This document shows positions 1 through 7,116 of a DNA stretch of 62,284 bases, piece after piece. Below the pieces are notes generated by a model, which saw nothing but the letters and a program-made list of their open reading frames with translations, was not told the DNA's origin and searched no databases. The stretch comes from Clostridiales bacterium Firm_04. Lineage in GTDB: Bacteria; Bacillota; Clostridia; Oscillospirales; Ruminococcaceae. The DNA is taken from assembly GCA_001603005.1 (NCBI GenBank), contig LVAJ01000022.1, forward strand, positions 1 to 62,284. The letters are read 5' to 3'. Within the stretch, counting starts at the first letter, position 1. Every line of letters starts with the position of its first letter. The translations under genes were made by a program, and so were the position numbers.

Positions 1-1272
1 GACGGTTCCTATGACCTTGTTGTTTACTGCGAGACCTGCGGCGAAGAAGTCAGCAGAGAAACAGTCGTGATTCCGGCTACCGGTCACGCCTTTGCAGAAC
101 CCGCATGGAGCTGGAACGGCTTCGAGAGTGCAGAAGTGACGCTCACCTGCCAGAACGGCTGCGGCGAAACGAAAGTGCTGCCGGCAACCATTACCTCTGA
201 GACAACAGAAGCCGGACTTGCAACCGCCGGAAAGATCGTCTACACGGCAACCGCAACCGACGAAGAAGGAAACACCTACACAGACACGAAGGAAGAAGCG
301 ATCGCGCCGACCTTCATCATCAAGCAGAACCATTCCCTGCTCGTGGATGGCAGAATCGGCGTCAACTATCTCGTTCAGTTCGCAGGCGAGGTTGAGAACC
401 CTGTCATGACTGCATGGCATATGCAGGAAGACGGTGAATGGATCAAGACCGAGATCGCAGGCGAGCAGAATCTGACCGACGACGGCGAGTGGGACGGCAG
501 ATATGTCTTCACCTACATGGTCGCAGCACCGGAAATGACGCATACCATTTACTGCACATTTGCCGCAACGATGAACGGCGCAGAAGTCGCTACCGATGCG
601 GAAAATCCGTTCACCTACTCTGTTCAGGAATATCTGGACGGCAGAATGCAGAAGTCCAAGAATGAGAAGATGAGAACGCTGGCTGCATATCTCGCAACCT
701 ACGGCGCATATGCACAGCTCTACTTCGGTATCAACACGGACAATCTTGCAAACGCAAATGTCGAAACGCTGTACGGCAAAGTTGAACTGAATCCGGATGT
801 TGTGAACATGGATGCTGCTGAAACGGTTGACACCGACAGCATCGAAACCGAGACTGCACACATTGTCGGTCATGCCCTCGCACTGGAAGCGGCAACCGCA
901 CTGAGCTATACGATCAAGCTGGATGACGAGACCATGCTCCCGAATGCATATCTGGCTTACCGCGTGGCAGGCAGCACAGGCGCTTTCCGCTATGCAAAGG
1001 TCTACCGCGTCCCGAAGGAAGACGGCAGCACCAAGCTGGCGGCCTTCATCGAAGACATCAAGGGACCGGAGCTGACCAATGCATATGAAGCATATGTCTG
1101 CGTGAAGAACGGCGATGCATACGAGCAGATCAGCTACACCACGGTTTACAGCCCTGAATGCTACATGGCAGGCAGACTGAAAAAGAGCAGTAATGAGATT
1201 CTGAAGAATACCATGATCGCACTCAAGATGTACTGCGATGCTGCAAGAGATTATTTCGGTCTTGATGCATAA
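1..1272 (+). CDS. C-terminal part of a large surface protein (5' end outside window)
   Basis: The frame is open from base 1, so this is the 3' part of a longer gene. The first residues (CETCGEE then VIPATGH) are a cysteine-pair/PATGH repeat of the kind found in long extracellular proteins of gut Clostridia. Two related segments follow: YSVQEYLDGRMQKSKNEK ending in YGAYAQLYFG near residues 195-240, and YSPECYMAGRLKKSSNEI ending in YCDAARDYFG at the C-terminus, so the tail is an internal duplication. No dockerin, sortase signal or membrane anchor is visible at the C-terminus. Function is unknown; an extracellular location is inferred from the repeat type. A 32-codon gene with a strong ribosome binding site follows 43 bases downstream and probably shares its transcript. 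Confidence 0.75.
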   Translation, partial: DGSYDLVVYCETCGEEVSRETVVIPATGHAFAEPAWSWNGFESAEVTLTCQNGCGETKVLPATITSETTEAGLATAGKIVYTATATDEEGNTYTDTKEEAIAPTFIIKQNHSLLVDGRIGVNYLVQFAGEVENPVMTAWHMQEDGEWIKTEIAGEQNLTDDGEWDGRYVFTYMVAAPEMTHTIYCTFAATMNGAEVATDAENPFTYSVQEYLDGRMQKSKNEKMRTLAAYLATYGAYAQLYFGINTDNLANANVETLYGKVELNPDVVNMDAAETVDTDSIETETAHIVGHALALEAATALSYTIKLDDETMLPNAYLAYRVAGSTGAFRYAKVYRVPKEDGSTKLAAFIEDIKGPELTNAYEAYVCVKNGDAYEQISYTTVYSPECYMAGRLKKSSNEILKNTMIALKMYCDAARDYFGLDA

Positions 1273-1315
1273 GATTCATTCTGAATCGAAAAACGAATGA
1301 ACGGAGGTGAAACTC

Positions 1316-1414
1316 ATGACATATCAGACTCCTGAACTGACTGTTATCGCTTTTGAGGCTGAGGATGTGATCACTGGAAGTGTTCCGAAGTACCTCACGG
1401 AAGAGGATGAATAA
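1316..1414 (+). CDS. 32-residue acidic peptide
   Basis: ATG at 1316 is preceded by a near-perfect ribosome binding site (GGAGGTGA, 1303-1310), and the frame closes with TAA at 1412-1414. The product begins MTYQTPELTVIAFEAEDVIT and ends SVPKYLTEEDE. It has no signal peptide and no membrane segment, and it is acidic. It sits between the surface-protein gene and a strong terminator, so it is the last gene of that unit. The pattern aromatic-x-x-P-E-hydrophobic, then F-E-x-E-D-V-I-x-x-S recalls short conserved peptides of Ruminococcus-type genomes; that is memory-based and not proven here. Its length and polarity would also suit a ribosomal peptide precursor, but no maturation enzyme lies nearby. 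Confidence 0.6.
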   Translation: MTYQTPELTVIAFEAEDVITGSVPKYLTEEDE

Positions 1415-1431
1415 TACCCGGTCAGACAAAA

Positions 1432-1467
1432 AAACAGGCAGACGGCGTAAAAGCTGTCTGCCTGTTT
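1432..1467. terminator. Intrinsic terminator after the 32-residue peptide gene
   Basis: A 12-bp stem (AAACAGGCAGAC with GTCTGCCTGTTT) around a 12-base loop. An A-run precedes it and a T-run closes it, so it can act in both directions. Confidence 0.8.
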
Positions 1468-1485
1468 GATCTTGCTGCATATGAA

Positions 1486-1525
1486 AAAACGGAGAAGCAT
1501 TCCCGCGCGGGTGCTTCTCCGTTTT
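1486..1525. terminator. Intrinsic terminator of the deacetylase operon
   Basis: A 14-bp stem (AAAACGGAGAAGCA with TGCTTCTCCGTTTT) with a GC-rich loop. It lies 10 bases beyond the stop codon of the leftward deacetylase gene. Confidence 0.8.
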
Positions 1526-1534
1526 TGTCTGCTG

Positions 1535-2182
1535 TCATGCATCCGGCGCATACATGACTGTCTGTGCCGTATACGAATAGAGGATGCGGTCGGTGCTGCG
1601 CGGGACAACGCCCTTCTGCGCAAACAGCTGCGAGACCGTCACAAAGGTGAATCCCTTTGCGAGCAGATCCGGCACAAGCCGCCGGACTGCGCCGACGGTT
1701 TTGTTATTGCCGGCAAAATCGTGCAGCAGCAGGATCCTGCCGTCCTTTGCGCGCGCCATGATGCCGTCGCAGCGTTCGTCCTCGGTGATCTCCGGATTAT
1801 AGTCCTGCACGCCATAGCCTGCAATGAACGGCAGATCAATGCACGAGAACATGCGTTGATTGACGGCAAAATAAGGCGGACGGAAGAAACGCGGCGTCTG
1901 ACCGGTCGTTTCCTGAATGCGCTCTGTGGTGCGGCGCATCTCCTCTGCGATCGCTTCGGGAGACATCGCCGTCATCATCGGATGCGTAAAGGAATGATGA
2001 CAAAGCTCGCAGCCGAGCGCGACAGCACGCTGCATGACCGGAACGGTCTCCGGCGTGATATTCTGTCCGATGAGAAAGAAGGATGCAGGCACCTTGTATT
2101 GTTCCAGAACGTCAAGGATCTGTCCGGTGATCTCCGCATCCGGTCCGTCATCGAACGTCAGTGCCAGCAGCCCGCCGCTCAT
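1535..2182 (-). CDS. Polysaccharide deacetylase (NodB family), no signal peptide
   Basis: A 215-residue carbohydrate esterase 4 domain. The first metal-site motif is LTFDDGPD near residue 9, the second is HSFTHP near residue 63, and RPPYFAVN near residue 100 and LLHDF near residue 152 complete the usual set. The domain begins almost at residue 1, so the enzyme has no secretion signal of its own. Its ATG overlaps the stop codon of the upstream 59-residue membrane mini-protein (ATGA), so the two are translationally coupled. Family members remove N- or O-acetyl groups from peptidoglycan, chitin or xylan. The substrate cannot be deduced, and how the protein would leave the cell is unclear. Confidence 0.85.
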   Translation of the reverse strand: MSGGLLALTFDDGPDAEITGQILDVLEQYKVPASFFLIGQNITPETVPVMQRAVALGCELCHHSFTHPMMTAMSPEAIAEEMRRTTERIQETTGQTPRFFRPPYFAVNQRMFSCIDLPFIAGYGVQDYNPEITEDERCDGIMARAKDGRILLLHDFAGNNKTVGAVRRLVPDLLAKGFTFVTVSQLFAQKGVVPRSTDRILYSYTAQTVMYAPDA

Positions 2183-2358
2183 TTTTTGCTCCGTTTGCCG
2201 GATGTGCTGTCATCCGAATCTTCCTTGGATTTCTTGCTGACGACCGTCATTGCAATGACAAGTCCGAGCGCAAGCACGCCGAGAATCGCGTAAAGCAGAA
2301 CCGGTGTGTCGTCGCCGAGCGGAAGTGCAGCGATTGCCGCGTAGAAAACAGATTCCAT
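2179..2358 (-). CDS. 59-residue single-pass membrane protein resembling an isolated LPXTG anchor
   Basis: ATG at 2358 has a good ribosome binding site (AAAGGAG) and its own promoter at 2398-2426. The product has the layout of a sortase-anchored protein's C-terminal tail: ALPLGDDTPVLLYAI, a hydrophobic helix rich in Leu, Val and Ala, and then a KKSKED positive tail. The motif reads LPLGD rather than LPxTG, so classical sortase cleavage is doubtful. No exported domain precedes it; only about 12 residues lie in front of the motif. It overlaps the deacetylase start by four bases. It may be a degenerate remnant of a surface protein or a small membrane partner of the deacetylase. Confidence 0.65.
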   Translation of the reverse strand: MESVFYAAIAALPLGDDTPVLLYAILGVLALGLVIAMTVVSKKSKEDSDDSTSGKRSKK

Positions 2359-2397
2359 GATGATACTCCTTTCTGTGATGAGAAAACTTCTGCTAAC

Positions 2398-2426
2398 ATA
2401 CTATCACAAACTGCGGATTTTGTCAA
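2398..2426 (-). promoter_or_regulatory. Promoter of the mini-protein/deacetylase operon
   Basis: Reading leftward, TTGACA at 2426-2421 and TAGTAT at 2403-2398 are separated by 17 bases. Confidence 0.65.
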
Positions 2427-2560
2427 CACCCGCGGCATCCATTCGCACGATCGGGTACAGAAATCGCGGTTGTGTTTGTGGATTTTGTATAATGCGACAG
2501 ATGAAACGGGATTCCGGATTGTGGATCCTTCCGATTCGCAAAGAAAACTTGGCAAACATC

Positions 2561-2589
2561 TTGACAAGTACACTTGGCAGTGCTATAAT
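2561..2589 (+). promoter_or_regulatory. Consensus promoter of the small membrane/Xre operon
   Basis: TTGACA (2561-2566), a 17-bp spacer, and TATAAT (2584-2589), both perfect. CTTGGCA half-sites lie just upstream of the -35 box (2549-2555) and inside the spacer (2573-2579). Confidence 0.85.
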
Positions 2590-2604
2590 AGGGACAACAA
2601 AGAT

Positions 2605-2624
2605 ATGCCAAGTGAACTTGGCAT
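2605..2624. promoter_or_regulatory. Perfect palindromic operator
   Basis: ATGCCAAGT, a 2-base spacer, then ACTTGGCAT: a 9+9 perfect inverted repeat about 15 bases past the -10 box. The same CTTGGCA half-site occurs twice more across the promoter. The natural candidate binder is the Xre protein encoded last in this operon, which would make the operon autoregulated. That assignment is inference. Confidence 0.6.
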
Positions 2625-2642
2625 CGGAAAGGAGCAGGAATC

Positions 2643-2966
2643 ATGAACAGAGAAGAAATACTGGAAAAGGCACGGCACGAAAACAACAATCAGGATCTCG
2701 AAACAGCAAGCCTGCGGATGCACAGCTATCTGATGCAGCGCTGGACCGTCGCAGCCGTCGGCATCACCCTGCTGATCTTACAGGCAGTCACCGGAAACAT
2801 CAAACAGTTCCATGCAGTGCTGCTCATGGTCTGGGCACTGGATCTCGGCGAATCGCTGTATAAGGCTGTGAAGCGGCATCAGAAAAAGGACTGGGCAGAA
2901 GCAGCGGTTATGCTGGGGCTGCTGCTTCTGGAAGGCTATGAATATATCAGATACCTGTTCGGATAA
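2643..2966 (+). CDS. Small membrane protein, DUF6442-like (first paralogue)
   Basis: A 107-residue protein. It starts MNREEILEKARHENNNQD, a cytoplasmic charged head typical of small Clostridial membrane proteins probably assigned to DUF6442. Hydrophobic segments near residues 37-52, 56-67 and 85-103 follow. The ribosome binding site is GGAGCAGG. The next gene encodes a clear paralogue with the same head (MKREEILAKARKEN), and the operon ends with an Xre regulator. The membrane protein/Xre pairing suggests a self-regulated unit responding to a membrane or metabolic cue, but the role is unknown. Confidence 0.65.
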   Translation: MNREEILEKARHENNNQDLETASLRMHSYLMQRWTVAAVGITLLILQAVTGNIKQFHAVLLMVWALDLGESLYKAVKRHQKKDWAEAAVMLGLLLLEGYEYIRYLFG

Positions 2967-2978
2967 GGAGATGTTGTC

Positions 2979-3329
2979 ATGAAAAGAGAGGAAATCCTCG
3001 CAAAAGCGCGGAAAGAAAACAAGGGCGCGGATATTGTCGAGCTGGAAGTACAGAACAAAGCGCGCGGCATTGCGGGCGCAGGCATGCTGCTGATCGGCGC
3101 GTCCATGAATCTCATCGGTTCGCTGATGTATGACCGGAGCTGCCGGCTGTTTCCGATCATGTTTTGCAGCTATGCTGCGATTCAGGGGCTCACACAGTTT
3201 ATGCTCGGCAAACGCCGCGGCTCGACGAAGCTGACCGGTCTGTGGCTGTTTTACGGGCTGCTGATGACCGGCTTTACGGTTATTTTCATCTATCAGCTGT
3301 TCCGGGATCTGAACGCGGGGAGACTGTAA
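2979..3329 (+). CDS. Small membrane protein, DUF6442-like (second paralogue)
   Basis: A 116-residue protein starting 12 bases after the previous stop, with a good ribosome binding site (AAGGAG). The head MKREEILAKARKENKGAD matches that of the gene before it. Three to four hydrophobic stretches follow (residues 27-47, 52-70, 85-105). It ends with the TAA that overlaps the next gene's ATG (TAATG), so it is translationally coupled to the Xre gene. The tandem paralogues suggest a local duplication or a heteromeric membrane complex. No catalytic motif is visible. Confidence 0.65.
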   Translation: MKREEILAKARKENKGADIVELEVQNKARGIAGAGMLLIGASMNLIGSLMYDRSCRLFPIMFCSYAAIQGLTQFMLGKRRGSTKLTGLWLFYGLLMTGFTVIFIYQLFRDLNAGRL

Positions 3330-3538
3330 TGGATGACGCGCTTGTACTGAAAAACCGTCTGAAAGAAGCGCGCGCGGAGCGGCATCTTTCGCAGGCACAG
3401 CTTGCACAGATCGTCGGTGTTTCGCGCAATACGATCAGCTCTCTGGAGACCGGACAGTTCCAGCCGACCGCCAAGCTCGCGCTGATCCTCTGCATCGCAC
3501 TGGACATGAAATTCGAGGATCTGTTTTACTTCGGATGA
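3329..3538 (+). CDS. Xre/Cro-type transcriptional regulator, 69 residues
   Basis: The whole protein is one helix-turn-helix domain: LKEARAERHLSQAQLAQIVG, then VSRNTISSLETGQFQPT (recognition helix), then a short dimerisation tail ending MKFEDLFYF. This length and layout match the compact Cro/C1-like regulators that travel with small membrane proteins in Clostridia. Its start overlaps the stop of the second membrane gene. It probably binds the 2605-2624 palindrome in front of its own operon. A second, unlinked regulator of the same class lies at 8284-8499. Confidence 0.85.
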   Translation: MDDALVLKNRLKEARAERHLSQAQLAQIVGVSRNTISSLETGQFQPTAKLALILCIALDMKFEDLFYFG

Positions 3539-3573
3539 GAGATTGTGCAAAACGCTGAAAATCTCCAAAATGC

Positions 3574-3602
3574 TTGACGATTCTTAAAATGCCTGCTATA
3601 AT
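3574..3602 (+). promoter_or_regulatory. valS promoter
   Basis: TTGACG (3574-3579), a 17-bp spacer, and TATAAT (3597-3602), directly in front of the T-box leader. Confidence 0.8.
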
Positions 3603-3608
3603 TGATTT

Positions 3609-3953
3609 ATCTGTAAATGCGATGACGAACGAGTAGTACATGCCCCAACAGCGGCACAGAGAGAGCACGGCAGGTGAAAGTGCTTCCGCTGCGGCACCGA
3701 AGTCGCGTTCCGAGCAGCAGACGGAAAAGCCCTGTTCCCATACGCCCCTGCCCCGCGCAGGATCCGGGATCGGGAGAACCGTCTGACGGGTTGTCCGCCG
3801 TCAACGGACAGGCAGTACCATATGGAACTATGCGCTGCCGAAAGAGTGCGGCATGTTTGATCGAACGATGAGACAGCCGAAGTCAGGTGGTACCGCGGAT
3901 AAAGATTTTATTCGCCCTGAACGCAACAAACGAACTGCGTTCAGGGCGTTTTT
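3609..3953 (+). promoter_or_regulatory. T-box riboswitch controlling valS (Val specifier GUC)
   Basis: The leader starts with the conserved GATGACGA and AGTAGTA elements of Stem I. GAAGTCGCG precedes TTCCGAGC, which places a GTC codon (3702-3704) where the specifier normally lies; GUC is valine. The T-box sequence AGGTGGTACCGCG is at 3885-3897. Its TGGT complements an ACCA tRNA end, as expected for a tRNA with discriminator A. A 13-bp terminator stem (3913-3925 with 3936-3948) and a T-run close the leader. Uncharged tRNA-Val should stabilise the antiterminator and allow transcription into valS. Confidence 0.92.
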
Positions 3954-3991
3954 CATGTTCTGACGCACACAAGGAAAAGGAGCTGATTACT

Positions 3992-6607
3992 TTGAAGGAA
4001 CTCGCAAAGAATTACGATCCCAGTACCTTTGAGGACCGCATCTATCAGCAGTGGATGAGAAAGCGCTGCTTCCATGCGGAAACGGATCCGAAAAAGATCC
4101 CCTATACGATCGTGATCCCGCCCCCGAATGTCACCGGACAGCTGCACATGGGACATGCCCTCGATGAGACCTTGCAGGATATTCTCATCCGCTGGAAGCG
4201 CATGAGCGGTTACAGCACGCTCTGGCTGCCGGGCACCGACCATGCTGCAATTGCAACCGAAGCAAAGATCGTTGAGGCGATGCGCAAAGAGGGCATCACA
4301 AAGGACGATATCGGCAGAGAGGGCTTCATGAAGCGCGCTTGGGCGTGGAAGGAGCAGTATGCCGGCAGAATCGACCAGCAGCTGATGAAGCTCGGTTCTT
4401 CCTGCGACTGGGAGCGCGAGCGCTTCACCATGGACGAGGGCTGCTCGGAAGCCGTCAAGGAAGTCTTTGTCAATTACTACGAAAAGGGCTATATCTACCG
4501 CGGCGAGCGCATCATCAACTGGTGCCCGAAATGCCTGACCTCGATCTCCAATGCAGAGGTCTCCTATGAGGAGCAGGAAGGCAGCTTCTGGCATCTGCGC
4601 TATCCGTTCGCAGACGGCTCCGGCTATATGTTCCTTGCGACCACCCGTCCGGAAACGCTGCTCGGCGATACCGCGATCGCAGTCAACCCGAAGGATGAGC
4701 GCTACAAGAACGTCATCGGTAAGACCGTCATTCTTCCGCTGGTCGGCAGAGAGATCCCGATCATTGCGGACAGCTATGTCGATATGGACTTCGGTACCGG
4801 CGTCGTGAAGATCACACCGGCACACGATCCCAACGACTTTATGGTCGGTCAGCGGCATAATCTGCCGGTGCTCAATGTCATGACGGATGATGCGAAGATC
4901 ACCGACGATTATCCGAAGTATGCCGGCATGGACCGCTACGAAGCAAGAAAAGCGATCCTCGAAGACCTCAAGGCAGGCGGCTATCTCGTCAAGACCGAGC
5001 CGCATGTGCACAATGTCGGTACCTGCTACCGCTGCGGTACGACCGTTGAGCCGCGCGTTTCGCTCCAGTGGTTCGTCAAGATGGACGAGCTCGCAAAGCC
5101 CGCGATCGAGGCAGTGCGCGACGGCAGGATCAAGTTTGTGCCGGAGCGTTTCGATAAGCTCTACTTCAACTGGATGGAAGATATCCGCGACTGGTGTATC
5201 TCCCGTCAGCTCTGGTGGGGACATCAGATCCCTGCATTCTACTGCGATGACTGCGGAGAGCTGACCGTCACAAAGGAGAAGTCGGCAGTCTGCCCGAAGT
5301 GCGGCAAACTGATGCGTCAGGATCCGGATTCGCTGGATACATGGTTCTCCTCTGCACTGTGGCCGTTCTCGACGCTCGGCTGGCCGGAAAAGACCGATGA
5401 TCTCCAGTATTTCTATCCGACCGATACGCTTGTCACCGGTTATGATATCATCACGTTCTGGGTTTCCAGAATGATCGTTGCGGCAATGGAGAACATGGAT
5501 GAGGTGCCGTTCAAGCATGTGCTCATTCACGGTCTGGTGCGCGATGCACAGGGCAGAAAGATGTCCAAGTCGCTCGGCAACGGCATTGATCCGCTGGAAG
5601 TCATCGACCAGTACGGCGCGGACGCACTGCGCTTCATGCTCGCAACGGGCAATTCCCCCGGAAATGACATGCGCTTCACCGATGACAAGGTCAAGGCGGC
5701 GCGGAACTTTGCAAATAAGCTCTGGAATGCATCGCGCTTTGTCATGATGAACCTGCCGAATGATTTCCGGTTCAAGGGACTGCCGGAGAATCTGCGCATG
5801 GAAGATCAGTGGGTTGTCTCCAAGTTCAATCAGCTTGCAAAGGATGTCAACGAGAACCTCGATCATTTTGAGCTGGGTGTCGCATCCGCAAAGCTTTACG
5901 ATTTCATCTGGGATGTGTACTGCGACTGGTACATCGAGCTGACAAAGCCGAGAATGCGCGCAGGCGGCGAGGCAAAGGCTTCCGCAGAGCAGGTGCTCGT
6001 CTGGGTGCTCCGCGGCATGCTGAAGCTGCTGCATCCGTTCATGCCGTTCATCACAGAGGAAATCTGGCAGGTGCTCACCGACGGCGAAAGCATGATCATT
6101 CTGGAAGATTATCCGGTCTATCAGGAGTCGCTGGACTTCACCGCTGCTGCAAATGACTTTGAAAAGGTCATCGCTGCGATCAAGGCAGTCCGCATGAGCC
6201 GCACAGAGCTGAACGTGCCGAACTCGGTCAAGGCAAAGATGTATTTCGAGACACTGGATGTGGATCTGTTCTCCGCGAACAGCATCTTCTTCGAGAACAT
6301 GGTCGGTGCATCCGAGCTGGAATTTGGTCAGGACTACAAGTTCAAGAACGCGCTGACCGCCGTGACCGACTGTGCCCGCATCTTCATCCCGATGGAGCAG
6401 CTGGTCGATAAGGACAAGGAGCTTGCCCGTCTTGCGAAGGAAGAGACCAAGGCACGCAACGACATCGAGATCATTCAGAAGAAGCTGAACAATCCGGGCT
6501 TCTGTGAGAAGGCACCGGCACAGCTGATCCAGAATGAGCGCGAGAAGCTTGCAAAGGCAAAGGAAAAGCTCGCAAAGGTGCTCGAATCCATTGAGAGCTG
6601 GAAGTGA
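3992..6607 (+). CDS. valS: Valyl-tRNA synthetase
   Basis: A class I synthetase of 871 residues, normal for bacteria. PPPNVTGQLHMGHAL carries the HIGH-type signature, and GRKMSKSLGNG carries KMSKS. A CP1 editing domain, Cys pairs typical of ValRS zinc ribbons (CYRCG; CDDCGE with CPKCGK), an anticodon-binding region and a C-terminal coiled coil (ARLAKEETKARND onward) are present. The frame is open back into the leader, but TTG at 3992 is the likely start: it follows AAGGAG by 9 bases and gives the usual N-terminus MKELAKNYDPSTFEDRIYQQ. Expression is governed by the T-box just upstream. Confidence 0.96.
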   Translation: MKELAKNYDPSTFEDRIYQQWMRKRCFHAETDPKKIPYTIVIPPPNVTGQLHMGHALDETLQDILIRWKRMSGYSTLWLPGTDHAAIATEAKIVEAMRKEGITKDDIGREGFMKRAWAWKEQYAGRIDQQLMKLGSSCDWERERFTMDEGCSEAVKEVFVNYYEKGYIYRGERIINWCPKCLTSISNAEVSYEEQEGSFWHLRYPFADGSGYMFLATTRPETLLGDTAIAVNPKDERYKNVIGKTVILPLVGREIPIIADSYVDMDFGTGVVKITPAHDPNDFMVGQRHNLPVLNVMTDDAKITDDYPKYAGMDRYEARKAILEDLKAGGYLVKTEPHVHNVGTCYRCGTTVEPRVSLQWFVKMDELAKPAIEAVRDGRIKFVPERFDKLYFNWMEDIRDWCISRQLWWGHQIPAFYCDDCGELTVTKEKSAVCPKCGKLMRQDPDSLDTWFSSALWPFSTLGWPEKTDDLQYFYPTDTLVTGYDIITFWVSRMIVAAMENMDEVPFKHVLIHGLVRDAQGRKMSKSLGNGIDPLEVIDQYGADALRFMLATGNSPGNDMRFTDDKVKAARNFANKLWNASRFVMMNLPNDFRFKGLPENLRMEDQWVVSKFNQLAKDVNENLDHFELGVASAKLYDFIWDVYCDWYIELTKPRMRAGGEAKASAEQVLVWVLRGMLKLLHPFMPFITEEIWQVLTDGESMIILEDYPVYQESLDFTAAANDFEKVIAAIKAVRMSRTELNVPNSVKAKMYFETLDVDLFSANSIFFENMVGASELEFGQDYKFKNALTAVTDCARIFIPMEQLVDKDKELARLAKEETKARNDIEIIQKKLNNPGFCEKAPAQLIQNEREKLAKAKEKLAKVLESIESWK

Positions 6608-6633
6608 TCAGCGGTATCGCTTCGCGATGATTT

Positions 6634-6693
6634 GGAATGAGGCTCCGCCTCAAACTCCGCTTAAGGGCTATTAGCCCTTAAGAATCCCATTAT
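6634..6693 (+). repeat. Two-hairpin intergenic repeat, copy 1
   Basis: GGAA, then hairpin 1 (TGAGGC/GCCTCA, 6638-6652), linker AACTCCG, hairpin 2 (CTTAAGGGC/GCCCTTAAG, 6660-6682), then AATCCCATTAT. The same order of elements occurs at 41410-41465 (other strand) and 50008-50072 with different but self-complementary stems. Confidence 0.7.
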
Positions 6694-6703
6694 TGTATAA
6701 AAA

Positions 6704-6747
6704 TGCCCCGAAGCGTTTTATTTTCAGACGCTTCGGGGTAATTTTTT
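6704..6747. terminator. Intrinsic terminator after valS (first of two near-identical copies)
   Basis: CCCCGAAGCGT pairs with ACGCTTCGGGG, followed by TAATTTTTT. A copy differing at only a few positions lies at 7041-7083; both are followed by GCAGTG. Confidence 0.85.
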
Positions 6748-6839
6748 GCAGTGATTATAGAATTGCAATCCATTTTTCGGAAGCATGAGCCGGCGGGTGC
6801 GCACGGCGAAAATGTCCGAAAAACTGAATCTCCAATAAC

Positions 6840-6968
6840 AAGCAACAACTGCGGCGCGCACCAGAGAGGAGAGAGTAAGGAAAGCGGGGGCACGGGGGCG
6901 AAAACCTAAGAGAGAGGGGAGACCGGAGCGCCGCGACGACTTCCCTCGCTCTTTGGTTGTCACCCCCG
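6840..6968. repeat. Long imperfect hairpin element, copy 1
   Basis: Arm 6903-6921 pairs with 6940-6958 (19 bp, two mismatches: T6907/T6954 and A6913/G6948). An outer stem 6893-6898 pairs with 6963-6968. A purine-rich flank (GAGAGGAGAG...TAAGGA) precedes it. A homologous element at 55300-55416 keeps the fold with compensatory changes. No reading frame explains it. Candidate structured RNA or mobile repeat. Confidence 0.6.
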
Positions 6969-7040
6969 CCGCGGGGAGCCGATGCACATTAGAAAAACAG
7001 CGGGCAAAACATGGGAGAGAAAGCGAAAAAGCCTTCAAAA

Positions 7041-7083
7041 TGCCCCGAAGCGTTTCATTTCAGACGCTTCGGGGTATTTTTTT
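7041..7083. terminator. Second copy of the CCCCGAAGCG terminator
   Basis: CCCCGAAGCG/CGCTTCGGGG stem with a T-run, downstream of the leftward gene that ends at 7117. It may be the original terminator of that gene, with the copy at 6704 arising by duplication, or the reverse. Confidence 0.8.
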
Positions 7084-7116
7084 GCAGTGGATCCTGCTCT
7101 TTTGATTCATGCAATT

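Noticed and set aside
3887..3991. A GTG start for valS inside the T-box sequence
   Set aside because: It lies in the antiterminator and terminator; TTG at 3992 has AAGGAG and gives the family N-terminus.
3953..6034. A 693-codon open frame antisense to valS
   Set aside because: It mirrors the codon bias of valS, has no ribosome binding site or domain, and valS is beyond doubt.
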